Positions 40,447-48,640 of a stretch of 64,000 nt of DNA are shown piece after piece (positions within the stretch are counted from its first letter, which is position 1; each line of letters begins with the position of its first letter). The notes below the pieces were generated by a model. It ran no database searches. It was given only the letters and a program-made list of their open reading frames with translations, and was not told the origin of the DNA. Origin of the DNA: SFWF01 sp045537915 (lineage in GTDB: Bacteria > Bacillota > Clostridia > Oscillospirales > Acutalibacteraceae); assembly GCA_045537915.1 (NCBI GenBank), contig JAZSQK010000011.1, positions 62,001 to 126,000 on the forward strand. Reading direction: 5' to 3'. Made by a program: the position numbers and the translations under genes.

Positions 40447-42198
40447 ATGTCTGATATATTTCTTAAACTCCTTAATATGAGTATAAACGCAGGTTGGGTT
40501 GCTCTTGCCGTTATCATTCTGCGCCCTATACTCTATAAGGCTCCGAAATACATTCGATGTATTTTATGGGCTTTTGTCGGAATAAGGCTTATATTCCCTT
40601 TCAATATTGAAAGTGTACTCAGCCTTTTGCCTAGCAGTGAAACGGTGCCACCGGATATAGTTTATTCCAAAGTTCCGACGATTCACAGCGGAGTTCCCCT
40701 TTTGAACAATACTGTAAACCCGATAATCTCATCAGAGCTTGCCCCCGATCCGACAGCAAGTGTTAACCCCGTACAGATTATTTTATTTATTGCATCTATA
40801 TTATGGATAGTAGGTTTAGTCGCTTTGCTTACCTATACCACAGTAAGCTATATAAGGATTAAATTCAAAGTACGTGAAGCCGTTTTGTTTGAAGATAATA
40901 TCTATATCTGTGACCGTGTTGACACACCATTTATTCTCGGCATAGCGTGGCCTCGGATATATCTCCCCTCTTCAATGAATAATAGTGACCGTGAATTTGT
41001 TGTGGCCCACGAAAGATCGCATCTTGTACGCCGTGACCATATTTGGAAGCCGCTCGGATTTTTGTTGCTTTCGGTATATTGGTTCAATCCATTGCTCTGG
41101 GCAGCTTATATTCTGCTTTGTAAAGATATTGAACTTGCCTGCGATGAAAAGGTAATCTCGTATTTCGGCAGTGAGATCAAAAAAGACTATTCGACTGCAC
41201 TTATAAACTGTAGCGTTCCAAGAAAAATACTTGCAGCCTGTCCCCTTGCCTTTGGTGAAACGGAGGTAAAAAGTAGGATCAAATCGGTATTGAATTATAA
41301 AAAGCCTACTTTCTGGGTAGTGGCGGTTTCCCTCATCCTTTGTATTGCGGTTGCTGTTTGCTTTCTTACTAACCCAAAGGATAAATGGGTATCGGAAAAC
41401 TACGGTATAGTCGGAACCTCTGCAGGAGCTGAATACGGCGGTGTTGTTTTCGAGGTCGTTTCGGCTACAATAAATGAAGAATTCCCGCACATTGAGGTAA
41501 AGTGGACTAACAAGACCGATAAAACTCTATGTTTTGGCGAACTCTATAGCCTTTTTAAAAGCAACGAGGAATTAGAGGTTAAAGAAAATATGGCCTGGAA
41601 TCTGCCGGCCTACGGAATACTGCCCGGTGGCGAAAGTGTCCACACCTTTAATCTTGACTATTACGACATAAGTCAAAACGGAAGCTACCGACTTGAAAGC
41701 TGGTTCTGGTTCAGCGAGGACACCTCAAAGGAAAAACATTGCGCCTATGTAGATTTTAAAATTGACCGCCGTTTCTCCTTTGTAGGCAAGGTCTACCGAG
41801 GAGAAAATATGGTGTTTGAGGAAGGTTCTTTTTCATCCGTAATCTATACCGATGAGCATATACCCGAATTTATGATAAGTGACGATAACTGCCATTTGCT
41901 TACAAATGCTATAGCAAAGTCAACCTCTTATTCACAGTGGACCGATATCGGTGAGCTCGAGTCGTTTAAGCTTTCAAAACCTATGTGGGATGAGATGCTC
42001 GGCAATTCACTTTGGGACAGTGGGTATTCGGCAGAGGCACTTCGTAAAAATAACTACAACGCATTCAGAGTTATAAACTATGAACTTGGTTGGCAAGCCT
42101 ACCTGCTTGAGCAGAAAAACGGAGATATCTACATCGCATACGGATATACAGACCCATATATGATACGTTGGATATTTAAAATGAAAGAAATAGACTAG
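40447..42198 (+). CDS. BlaR1-like M56 metallopeptidase sensor without a penicillin-binding domain
   Basis: A 583-residue membrane protein. Helices near 5-55 and 110-135 precede the zinc protease motif HERSH (AHERSHLVRRDH), with the third ligand in DIELACDEKVI. A further helix near 290-310 (FWVVAVSLILCIAVAVCFL) leads to an extracellular part of about 270 residues. That part is not the beta-lactam-binding domain of BlaR1: no SxxK or KTG motif appears. It looks like an Ig-like sandwich (HIEVKWTNKTDKTLCFGELY) plus a domain seen in clostridial M56 proteins. The stimulus is therefore probably not beta-lactam acylation. The ATG at 40447 is preferred for spacing to GAGGAG. Confidence 0.85.
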   Translation: MSDIFLKLLNMSINAGWVALAVIILRPILYKAPKYIRCILWAFVGIRLIFPFNIESVLSLLPSSETVPPDIVYSKVPTIHSGVPLLNNTVNPIISSELAPDPTASVNPVQIILFIASILWIVGLVALLTYTTVSYIRIKFKVREAVLFEDNIYICDRVDTPFILGIAWPRIYLPSSMNNSDREFVVAHERSHLVRRDHIWKPLGFLLLSVYWFNPLLWAAYILLCKDIELACDEKVISYFGSEIKKDYSTALINCSVPRKILAACPLAFGETEVKSRIKSVLNYKKPTFWVVAVSLILCIAVAVCFLTNPKDKWVSENYGIVGTSAGAEYGGVVFEVVSATINEEFPHIEVKWTNKTDKTLCFGELYSLFKSNEELEVKENMAWNLPAYGILPGGESVHTFNLDYYDISQNGSYRLESWFWFSEDTSKEKHCAYVDFKIDRRFSFVGKVYRGENMVFEEGSFSSVIYTDEHIPEFMISDDNCHLLTNAIAKSTSYSQWTDIGELESFKLSKPMWDEMLGNSLWDSGYSAEALRKNNYNAFRVINYELGWQAYLLEQKNGDIYIAYGYTDPYMIRWIFKMKEID

Positions 42199-42224
42199 AA
42201 TTATCAGTATTGGGACAATAACAG

Positions 42225-42257
42225 AAAAAGACATTGCAGCTGTGCAATGTCTTTTTT
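42225..42257 (+). terminator. terminator of the blaI/blaR1-like operon
   Basis: AAAAAGACATTGCA (42225-42238) pairs with TGCAATGTCTTTTT (42243-42256) around GCTG, continuing into more T. Confidence 0.9.
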
Positions 42258-42259
42258 TA

Positions 42260-42288
42260 TTGCCCTATTAGGTGTTTTCGGTTATACT
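42260..42288 (+). promoter_or_regulatory. promoter of the acyltransferase gene
   Basis: TTGCCC (42260-42265), 17 bases, TATACT (42283-42288). Confidence 0.55.
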
Positions 42289-42329
42289 ATAAAAAGCGGC
42301 AACCCCAATTTGTTTGAGGAGAATTTTTC

Positions 42330-43604
42330 ATGGAAGTGAATTATAAAAAGAAAAAGTATTACAATACTGCGAAATATCCGATACGTCAGCCGAGGATAAT
42401 GACCTTTTTGCTTTACATCGTCAGCAAGGTGGCCCTTATGTTCGGTCCTAAATATAAAATTGAGAAATTTAATATGGAAGGTTTAAAACCTCCCTATATT
42501 TTGCTTTCAAATCATATGTATTTTATTGACTTTGAGCTTTCGGCTGTGGCTACCTTTCCGCACAGAGTAAATAATGTTGCAACTGTTGACGGATACTACC
42601 GCCGCCCATGGCTTATGGAATTACTCGGTTGTATCTGCAAAAGAAAGTTCACTACCGATATTCATCTTATTAAGTCTATTAAGAGGGTGTTACAGAAAGG
42701 CGACGTGCTTTGTATGTATCCCGAGGCTCGTTACTCTCCCTGTGGCACTACGGCCATTCTTCCCGATTCTCTCGGAAAGCTCGTTAAGATGATGAAGGTG
42801 CCTGTTGTTGTGATGCTTCATCACGGGAATTATCTTTATACTCCTTTCTGGAATTACAGAAAACCCCGTAAAAATGTTCCTCTTTACACCACTCTCACAA
42901 AAATTTTAACTGCCGAGGAGGTTGCTGCCCTTTCGGCTCAGGAAATCAATGAAAAAATCAAGACTGCTATGGAGTATGATGAATACAAATGGCAGAAGGA
43001 GCAGAATATTGTAATCGATGAGCCATTCAGAGCCGAAGGACTTCACAAAATACTTTATCAGTGTCCTGCTTGTAAGGCCGAGGATATGGCAAGTGAGGGC
43101 ACAAAGCTTTTTTGTAAAAAGTGCGGCAAGGTTTGGGAGATGACCGAGCTTGGAGAGCTTCGTGCCGAAACGGGAAAAACCGAGTTTTCACATATTCCTG
43201 ATTGGTATGAATGGGAACGCAGTCAGGTCAGGGCAGAAATTGAGCGAGGAGAGTACTCCTTCTGCGACGAGGTTGAGGTCTATTCCCTGCCGAGATGTAT
43301 GAAATTTGAAAAGCTTGGTCAAGGTAAGCTTACTCATGACCGTGAGCGAGGTTTTGTTCTGACAGGAGAGTATAACGGAGAGAAATATGAGATAGAGCGT
43401 CATCCGTCGGGAATGTATGGTGTGCATATCGAATATGATTACTGCTATCTCAGACCTGAGGACTGTATTGATATTTCGACCGAAAAGGATTCCTTCTACT
43501 GCTACCCCGTAAAACAAAATGTTGTTACCAAGCTTTCTCTCGCAACCGAAGAAATATTCAAGCTTCATATGGAGAAGGTCAAAAAAGAAAAGGTTAAAAA
43601 ATAA
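42330..43604 (+). CDS. PlsC-like acyltransferase with zinc ribbon and C-terminal extension
   Basis: A 424-residue protein. Residues 45-200 form a lysophospholipid acyltransferase domain with the HX4D motif in LLSNHMYFIDFEL and the acceptor motif MYPEARYSP. A zinc ribbon follows near 245 (CPACKAEDM...CKKCG). The last 130 residues (DEVEVYSLPRCMKFEKLGQG; GFVLTGEYNGEKYEIERHPS) form a beta-rich domain I cannot name. The ribbon and tail are unusual additions to a PlsC fold. It should acylate a lipid or glycerol-phosphate derivative at the membrane. GAGGAGAA lies ahead of the ATG; it is monocistronic. Confidence 0.82.
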   Translation: MEVNYKKKKYYNTAKYPIRQPRIMTFLLYIVSKVALMFGPKYKIEKFNMEGLKPPYILLSNHMYFIDFELSAVATFPHRVNNVATVDGYYRRPWLMELLGCICKRKFTTDIHLIKSIKRVLQKGDVLCMYPEARYSPCGTTAILPDSLGKLVKMMKVPVVVMLHHGNYLYTPFWNYRKPRKNVPLYTTLTKILTAEEVAALSAQEINEKIKTAMEYDEYKWQKEQNIVIDEPFRAEGLHKILYQCPACKAEDMASEGTKLFCKKCGKVWEMTELGELRAETGKTEFSHIPDWYEWERSQVRAEIERGEYSFCDEVEVYSLPRCMKFEKLGQGKLTHDRERGFVLTGEYNGEKYEIERHPSGMYGVHIEYDYCYLRPEDCIDISTEKDSFYCYPVKQNVVTKLSLATEEIFKLHMEKVKKEKVKK

Positions 43605-43607
43605 ATT

Positions 43608-43640
43608 AAGAGCTACTCTTTCGAGTAGCTCTTTTAGTTT
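43608..43640. terminator. bidirectional terminator between the acyltransferase gene and tyrS
   Basis: AAGAGCTACTC (43608-43618) pairs with GAGTAGCTCTT (43623-43633), with TTAGTTTTA on the plus strand and A/T-rich DNA on the other. Confidence 0.85.
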
Positions 43641-44860
43641 TATACTGTGAACTTGTGGAAAACTTTCTTTCCTTTTTTGATTACTACTCCGTTTTTGAGC
43701 ATTTCTTCAGTAATCTTTGTTGCGGGGTCGGTTACCTTTTCGCCGTCGACCGAAACGCCACCCTGTTGAACAAGACGTCTTCCCTCTCCGTTCGAAGCAA
43801 TAAGTCCGCCCTTATTCATTAGATCTAAAATTCCGATTGCGCCATCGGTAAGGTCATCGGCGCTAAGCTCGGTTGACGGCATATTAGCGTCGTCTGCACC
43901 GGCTGTAAAGAGTGCTCGTGCTGCATTTTGTGCCTTAACAGCTTCCTCTTCGCCGTGAATCATCTTGCAAAGCTCAAATCCAAGAACCTCTTTAGCCTTA
44001 TTTAGTTCACTACCCTCTAATTTCTCATACTCTGCGATTTCTTCGAGTGTCAGGAAGGTCAGCATCTTCATACACTTGATAACATCTGCATCGTCTACAT
44101 TTCTCCAATACTGATAGAAATCATAGGGAGAGGTCTTGTTGGCATCGAGCCAAACTGCGCCGTTTGCGGTTTTACCCATCTTCTTACCCTCAGAATTGAG
44201 GAGAAGTGTTATGGTCATTGCGTGGGCGTCTTTACCAAGCTTTTTACGGATAAGTTCAGTTCCGCCAAGCATATTGGACCACTGATCGTCGCCGCCAAAC
44301 TGCATATTACAGCCGTATTCCTTAAAGAGATAATAGAAGTCGTAGGACTGCATAATCATATAGTTAAACTCTAAGAAAGAGAGTCCCTTTTCCATTCTCT
44401 GCTTATAGCATTCGGCTCTGAGCATATTGTTAACCGAGAAGCAAGCGCCAACCTCACGAAGAAGCTCAATATAGTTTAGCTTCAAGAGCCAATCTGCATT
44501 ATTAACCATCTGCGCCTTGCCCTCGCCGAACTCAATAAACTTAGACATCTGCTCTTTAAAGCAGTCACAGTTATGCTGAATTGTTTCGGGGGTCAGCATA
44601 TTTCTCATATCGGTTCTGCCCGAGGGGTCTCCGATATATCCAGTACCGCCACCGATAAGGGCAACAGGCTTGTTTCCACCCATCTGGAGTCTCTTCATAA
44701 GGCAAAGTGCCATAAAGTGACCGACATGAAGGCTATCGGCGGTAGGGTCAAAGCCGATATAGAATGTGGCTTTACCGTTATTTACCATATTGCTTATTTC
44801 TTCCTCGTTTGTGACCTGTGCAATCAGGCCTCTTGCTTTCAGTTCTTCAAAAAGTGTCAT
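43640..44860 (-). CDS. tyrS: tyrosyl-tRNA synthetase
   Basis: A 406-residue class I synthetase. The HIGH motif appears as HVGH in DSLHVGHFMAL, and KMSKS appears as KMGKT in LNSEGKKMGKTANGAVW. MIMQSYDFYYLFKEYGCNMQ and GGDDQWSNM form the tyrosine and tRNA-site elements. A C-terminal S4 domain (LIASNGEGRRLVQQGGVSVD) closes the protein. It is the last gene of the ten-gene operon starting at nusB, and no T-box leader lies in front of it. Confidence 0.96.
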   Translation of the reverse strand: MTLFEELKARGLIAQVTNEEEISNMVNNGKATFYIGFDPTADSLHVGHFMALCLMKRLQMGGNKPVALIGGGTGYIGDPSGRTDMRNMLTPETIQHNCDCFKEQMSKFIEFGEGKAQMVNNADWLLKLNYIELLREVGACFSVNNMLRAECYKQRMEKGLSFLEFNYMIMQSYDFYYLFKEYGCNMQFGGDDQWSNMLGGTELIRKKLGKDAHAMTITLLLNSEGKKMGKTANGAVWLDANKTSPYDFYQYWRNVDDADVIKCMKMLTFLTLEEIAEYEKLEGSELNKAKEVLGFELCKMIHGEEEAVKAQNAARALFTAGADDANMPSTELSADDLTDGAIGILDLMNKGGLIASNGEGRRLVQQGGVSVDGEKVTDPATKITEEMLKNGVVIKKGKKVFHKFTV

Positions 44861-44861
44861 T

Positions 44862-46526
44862 TTAATTTCTACTCCTATCTAACAGTTCCTTTGCGGAATC
44901 TAATGTTGTTTTGGTTGTGTCGGTGCCTGACATTATTCTGGCTATCTCCTCTACACGTTCATCGCCCTCAAGCAGTTTAACACCCGTGTAGGTTCTGCCG
45001 TCCTTAGTGCTTTTTTCTATAAGGAAATGTCCCTCGGCCGCAGCGGCTATCTGGGCTAAATGGGTAACGCAGACGACCTGACGTTGCTCGGCAACCTGTC
45101 GAAGTTTTAAGGCAACCTTGGAGGCGGCTCGGCCGCTTATTCCCGTATCTATTTCGTCGAATATGAGAGTATCTACATTATCCTTATGGGCTATTGTGCT
45201 CTTTATCGCAAGCATAACCCTCGAGAGCTCTCCTCCCGAGGCAACTCGGCTTAAGGGCTTTACCGATTCTCCTGCATTTGCAGAGATAAGAAACTCAACC
45301 TCATCACAGCCGACACGGGTATATTTTCCCTTTTTTATATCAACGATAAAACGGACATTGCTCATATCCATCGACGAAAGCGCCTCACAGACCTTTTGGG
45401 CAAAGATATCTGCCGTTTTTTGTCTTGATAAGGAAAGCCTTTCTCCCGCATCAACAAGTCTTTGCTGTACCTCAGTCAGTTCTTCAGACAAGTATTCTAG
45501 CTCCTTTTCGTCGGTCTTGATGGCGTCCAGCTCTGCTCTTGCTTTATCAAGGTAGTCAATTATGCTTTGCTCACTGCCGCCGTACTTTGCAGAAAGTCGG
45601 TTTATAAGGTCAAGACGGTCATTTGTCTTTTCCCTCTCCTCCTCTGAATAGGGGCAGTTTTCAAGGAAAGAACGGATTGCATCCTGTACCGTATAAAGCT
45701 GATCGAGCGCCTTTTGGAGTTCGGCTGTTGTAGCTTCAAGCTGCTGAATTTTTGAACGCTCGAGCATTTTAACTGTCCCAAGTGTCAGTGAGACGGCACC
45801 TGCCGTTTCATCCGAACCCGCCAGACTCAAAATACACTCATTAAGTGCAGCTGCATTTTTTTCAAAGGACCTTATTTCTTCCCTTTTTTCCTTAAGCGCT
45901 TCGGTCTCGCCCGACAGAATATTTGCATCTTCAAGCTCTTTAATCTGATACTGCAAAAGGTCAATTCTGGCTAATTTACTATCCTCATCGGCCTCAAGCT
46001 CACGAATTCTGCGCCGAACTTCATTAAATCTTTTATATGCTGCAGAATATTCCTGGAGCAGTTGCTCATTTGAAGCTAAAAGGTCTAAATAAATATAATG
46101 GTTTTCGGGGTTCAGTAGCATCTGACTGTCGTGCTGACCGTGAATGTTTACAAGGGTTTTTGCAACCTCACGAAGCACGGTAGCCGTTGTCGGCTGACCG
46201 TTTATCTTGATGCTGCCCGAGGCTCCTCTGGAGAGAATCCTCTGAACCACCAGATTTCCGTCCTCGTCAACATCAAAGCCGTTGTCACGCAGATTTTTAA
46301 GACTTGCCTTAGACAAATCTCCAAATACCGCAGACACAACCGCCCTCTCGGCAGAATCACGGATAAGCTCCTTTGAGGTTCTTTCTCCGAGCACCGCATT
46401 GAGAGAATCTATTACAATACTCTTTCCTGCGCCCGTTTCTCCTGTTAGCGCATTAAACCCCGACAAAACCTCTATTTCGGCCTTTTCTATGACCGCTATA
46501 TTCTCAATGTGTATGTATTTAAGCAT
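44862..46526 (-). CDS. recN: DNA repair ATPase RecN
   Basis: A 554-residue SMC-like protein in double-strand break repair. The Walker A is LTGETGAGKSIVIDSL near the N-terminus, followed by VVQRILSRGASGSIKINGQP. Long coiled coils span about 160-380. The ABC signature LSRVASGGELSRVMLAIKS, the Walker B LIFDEIDTGISGRAA and CVTHLAQIAAAA form the C-terminal ATPase half. The argR-recN adjacency is the usual clostridial order. Confidence 0.96.
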   Translation of the reverse strand: MLKYIHIENIAVIEKAEIEVLSGFNALTGETGAGKSIVIDSLNAVLGERTSKELIRDSAERAVVSAVFGDLSKASLKNLRDNGFDVDEDGNLVVQRILSRGASGSIKINGQPTTATVLREVAKTLVNIHGQHDSQMLLNPENHYIYLDLLASNEQLLQEYSAAYKRFNEVRRRIRELEADEDSKLARIDLLQYQIKELEDANILSGETEALKEKREEIRSFEKNAAALNECILSLAGSDETAGAVSLTLGTVKMLERSKIQQLEATTAELQKALDQLYTVQDAIRSFLENCPYSEEEREKTNDRLDLINRLSAKYGGSEQSIIDYLDKARAELDAIKTDEKELEYLSEELTEVQQRLVDAGERLSLSRQKTADIFAQKVCEALSSMDMSNVRFIVDIKKGKYTRVGCDEVEFLISANAGESVKPLSRVASGGELSRVMLAIKSTIAHKDNVDTLIFDEIDTGISGRAASKVALKLRQVAEQRQVVCVTHLAQIAAAAEGHFLIEKSTKDGRTYTGVKLLEGDERVEEIARIMSGTDTTKTTLDSAKELLDRSRN

Positions 46527-46539
46527 ACCTTATACCCTT

Positions 46540-46989
46540 CTAAATGAGTTTTTTGAGTTTTCTTGTCAGTATAATTGAATCCTGTTCTCCCGCCGTTACC
46601 GCAAAAACGGTATCATCACCCGCAAGGGAGCCGAGTACCGCATCACTGAAAAGCTTGTCCAGAGCGACACAGGCAGAAGAAGCCATACCGGGATAGCATT
46701 TTATTATTACGGTATTCATCGAATAAAGAACATCTACCGCACAGCGTGAAAACATTTCCTCATAGTGATCGTGGCTGTAGTTTACAGGAGAGGTTCCTGC
46801 AACAAGGTATCGGTAAACGCCCTCCTTGTCCTGTGCCTTGACTATGCGCAACTCCTTTATATCTCTGGAAACGGTAGACTGTGTTACCTTAAACCCCATA
46901 TTGTAAAGCGCATCCTGAAGCTCATCCTGTGTTGTGATTACCTCGTTTTTAATAAGCTCAAGAATTTTTTCCTGTCTTTTGTTTTTCAT
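46540..46989 (-). CDS. argR: arginine repressor
   Basis: A 149-residue hexameric regulator. The winged-helix DNA-binding part has RQEKILELIKNEVITTQDEL and VTQSTVSRDIKELRIVKAQ. The C-terminal arginine-binding core has AGDDTVFAVTAGEQ, with the conserved acidic residues. It lies between nadK and recN, as in many Firmicutes. No arginine genes occur in the window, so its targets lie elsewhere. Confidence 0.94.
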   Translation of the reverse strand: MKNKRQEKILELIKNEVITTQDELQDALYNMGFKVTQSTVSRDIKELRIVKAQDKEGVYRYLVAGTSPVNYSHDHYEEMFSRCAVDVLYSMNTVIIKCYPGMASSACVALDKLFSDAVLGSLAGDDTVFAVTAGEQDSIILTRKLKKLI

Positions 46990-47001
46990 CTTTCCTACCT
47001 C

Positions 47002-47823
47002 TTAAAATTTCAAAGATAAGGTCTTATATATGGCGTTACCGCTAAGGTTTATAAGCTTTGCATCAAAGGGCGCCCTTCTTACCGTTATTACCGTGTCCTT
47101 GTCAACCTCACAGCAAAATCTGCCGTCAAGCGAGAATATTGCCTTTTGGTCGGAGCCGTTTGGAAGTTTAATTTCAAGAAGGCTCTCCTGATCGACTATA
47201 ATCGGTCTTGCGGTAAGCGAATGAGAGCAAATTGGGGTTACCGACATGCACCTGACCGAAGGGTCGATAATTGGTCCGCCCGCCGACATTGAATATGCCG
47301 TAGAGCCTGTCGGGGTTGAGACGATGACTCCGTCGGCCCTGTAGCTTATAGTGTCGTCGGAGATTTTAACCTCAAGGTCGAGCAGCCTTGCAATTCCACC
47401 AGGTGCTAATACCGCATCGTTTAGGGCTATTTGCTCGGCTATAAGTTTTTCTCCCGAATAGACCTTTGCCTCGAGCATTAGACGGTAGGATACCTCATAA
47501 TCCCCCTTGCAAAGTCTGTCAAGAAGGTCTAATCTATCCCTCTCGACATCAGCCAGAAAGCCCAACCTTCCCGCATTTATTCCAAGCACTGCCTTTGAAT
47601 GAACTGCGGCATTTTTAGCATATCTGATAAGGGTTCCGTCGCCACCGACGGTAATTATTATATCGCAGATTTCATACAGCATATCTTCCTGCACAAGATT
47701 TGTGTTAAATCCGCTTTGGGACATATAGACCTCTGCGCCGCCATCTTTAAGTCTTTTAACAACGGCTTTAACTATTTCGGCAGCTCCGCTTTTTTCCATA
47801 TTAGGAATTATAGCTATCTTCAT
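47002..47823 (-). CDS. nadK: NAD kinase
   Basis: A 273-residue kinase making NADP from NAD. The GGDGT motif is in IITVGGDGTLIRYAKNA; GINAGRLGFLADVE and the second glycine-rich region STPTGSTAYSMSAGGPIIDP are present. It starts 2 bases after tlyA, whose stop lies at 47826, indicating tight coupling in the operon. Confidence 0.96.
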   Translation of the reverse strand: MKIAIIPNMEKSGAAEIVKAVVKRLKDGGAEVYMSQSGFNTNLVQEDMLYEICDIIITVGGDGTLIRYAKNAAVHSKAVLGINAGRLGFLADVERDRLDLLDRLCKGDYEVSYRLMLEAKVYSGEKLIAEQIALNDAVLAPGGIARLLDLEVKISDDTISYRADGVIVSTPTGSTAYSMSAGGPIIDPSVRCMSVTPICSHSLTARPIIVDQESLLEIKLPNGSDQKAIFSLDGRFCCEVDKDTVITVRRAPFDAKLINLSGNAIYKTLSLKF

Positions 47824-47825
47824 AT

Positions 47826-48638
47826 CTACTCCCCTTTCAACTCGTTATGTGACAGCTCCACCACATCGGCAGGGGTTACCTCACACAACATTTCGGGTTT
47901 ATCTGTTTTCATAATATGAATTAAATATTCAATGTTGCCTTCAGGCCCTTTAATTGGGGAATAATCCAGATTTTTTACTGAAAATCCGATATCGAGCATT
48001 AAAGCCGTTATTCTTTCAACAACCTCTTTATGTACTTCGATATCTCTGACCACTCCCTTTTTGCCGACCTTATCCCTTCCCGCCTCAAACTGTGGCTTGA
48101 TAAGGCAAACTGCCTGGCCGTTTTCCTTCATTAAGGTGCGCATTACAGGCACAATTATGGACAGAGAAATAAAAGAAACATCAACCGAGCAAAAATCAAG
48201 CTCATCGGGTATTTGTTCCTTTGTAACATATCTGAAATTTGTGCGCTCTAGATTTACAACTCTTTGGTCTGTGCGGAGTTTCCAGGCAAGTTGACCGTAT
48301 CCGACATCTATAGCATAGACCTTTTTTGCGCCGTTTTGAAGCATACAGTCGGTGAAGCCGCCTGTCGACGCACCTATATCGGCGCAGACTTTATCCTCCA
48401 ATGAAAAGCCGAAGCTGTTTACCGCCTTTTCGAGCTTAAGGCCGCCACGGCTGACATATTTTAAAGCGGCGCCCCTAACCTCGATTATATCGTCGGGCTT
48501 TACGGTTGTTCCTGGTTTATCCGATTTTTGATTGTTTACATATACCTGACCTGCCATTATATAGGCCTTTGCCTTTTCTCTGCTTTCGGCAAAACCCGCT
48601 TCAAACACAGCGGCGTCAAGTCTTTGTTTCTGAGCCAT
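47826..48638 (-). CDS. tlyA: TlyA-family 2'-O-methyltransferase / hemolysin-like protein
   Basis: A 270-residue protein with an N-terminal S4 RNA-binding domain (RLDAAVFEAGFAESREKAKA; VNNQKSDKPGTTV) and an FtsJ-like methyltransferase domain (ADIGASTGGFTDCMLQNGAK; VDVSFISLSIIVPVM; IKPQFEAGRDKVGKKGVVRD). In Mycobacterium, TlyA methylates 16S and 23S rRNA and confers capreomycin sensitivity. The clostridial homologues are presumed rRNA methyltransferases. It lies between dxs and nadK. Confidence 0.94.
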   Translation of the reverse strand: MAQKQRLDAAVFEAGFAESREKAKAYIMAGQVYVNNQKSDKPGTTVKPDDIIEVRGAALKYVSRGGLKLEKAVNSFGFSLEDKVCADIGASTGGFTDCMLQNGAKKVYAIDVGYGQLAWKLRTDQRVVNLERTNFRYVTKEQIPDELDFCSVDVSFISLSIIVPVMRTLMKENGQAVCLIKPQFEAGRDKVGKKGVVRDIEVHKEVVERITALMLDIGFSVKNLDYSPIKGPEGNIEYLIHIMKTDKPEMLCEVTPADVVELSHNELKGE

Positions 48639-48640
48639 TT

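Noticed and set aside
44861..44880. T-box leader for tyrS
   Set aside because: tyrS starts 1 base after the recN stop codon, leaving no space for a T-box.
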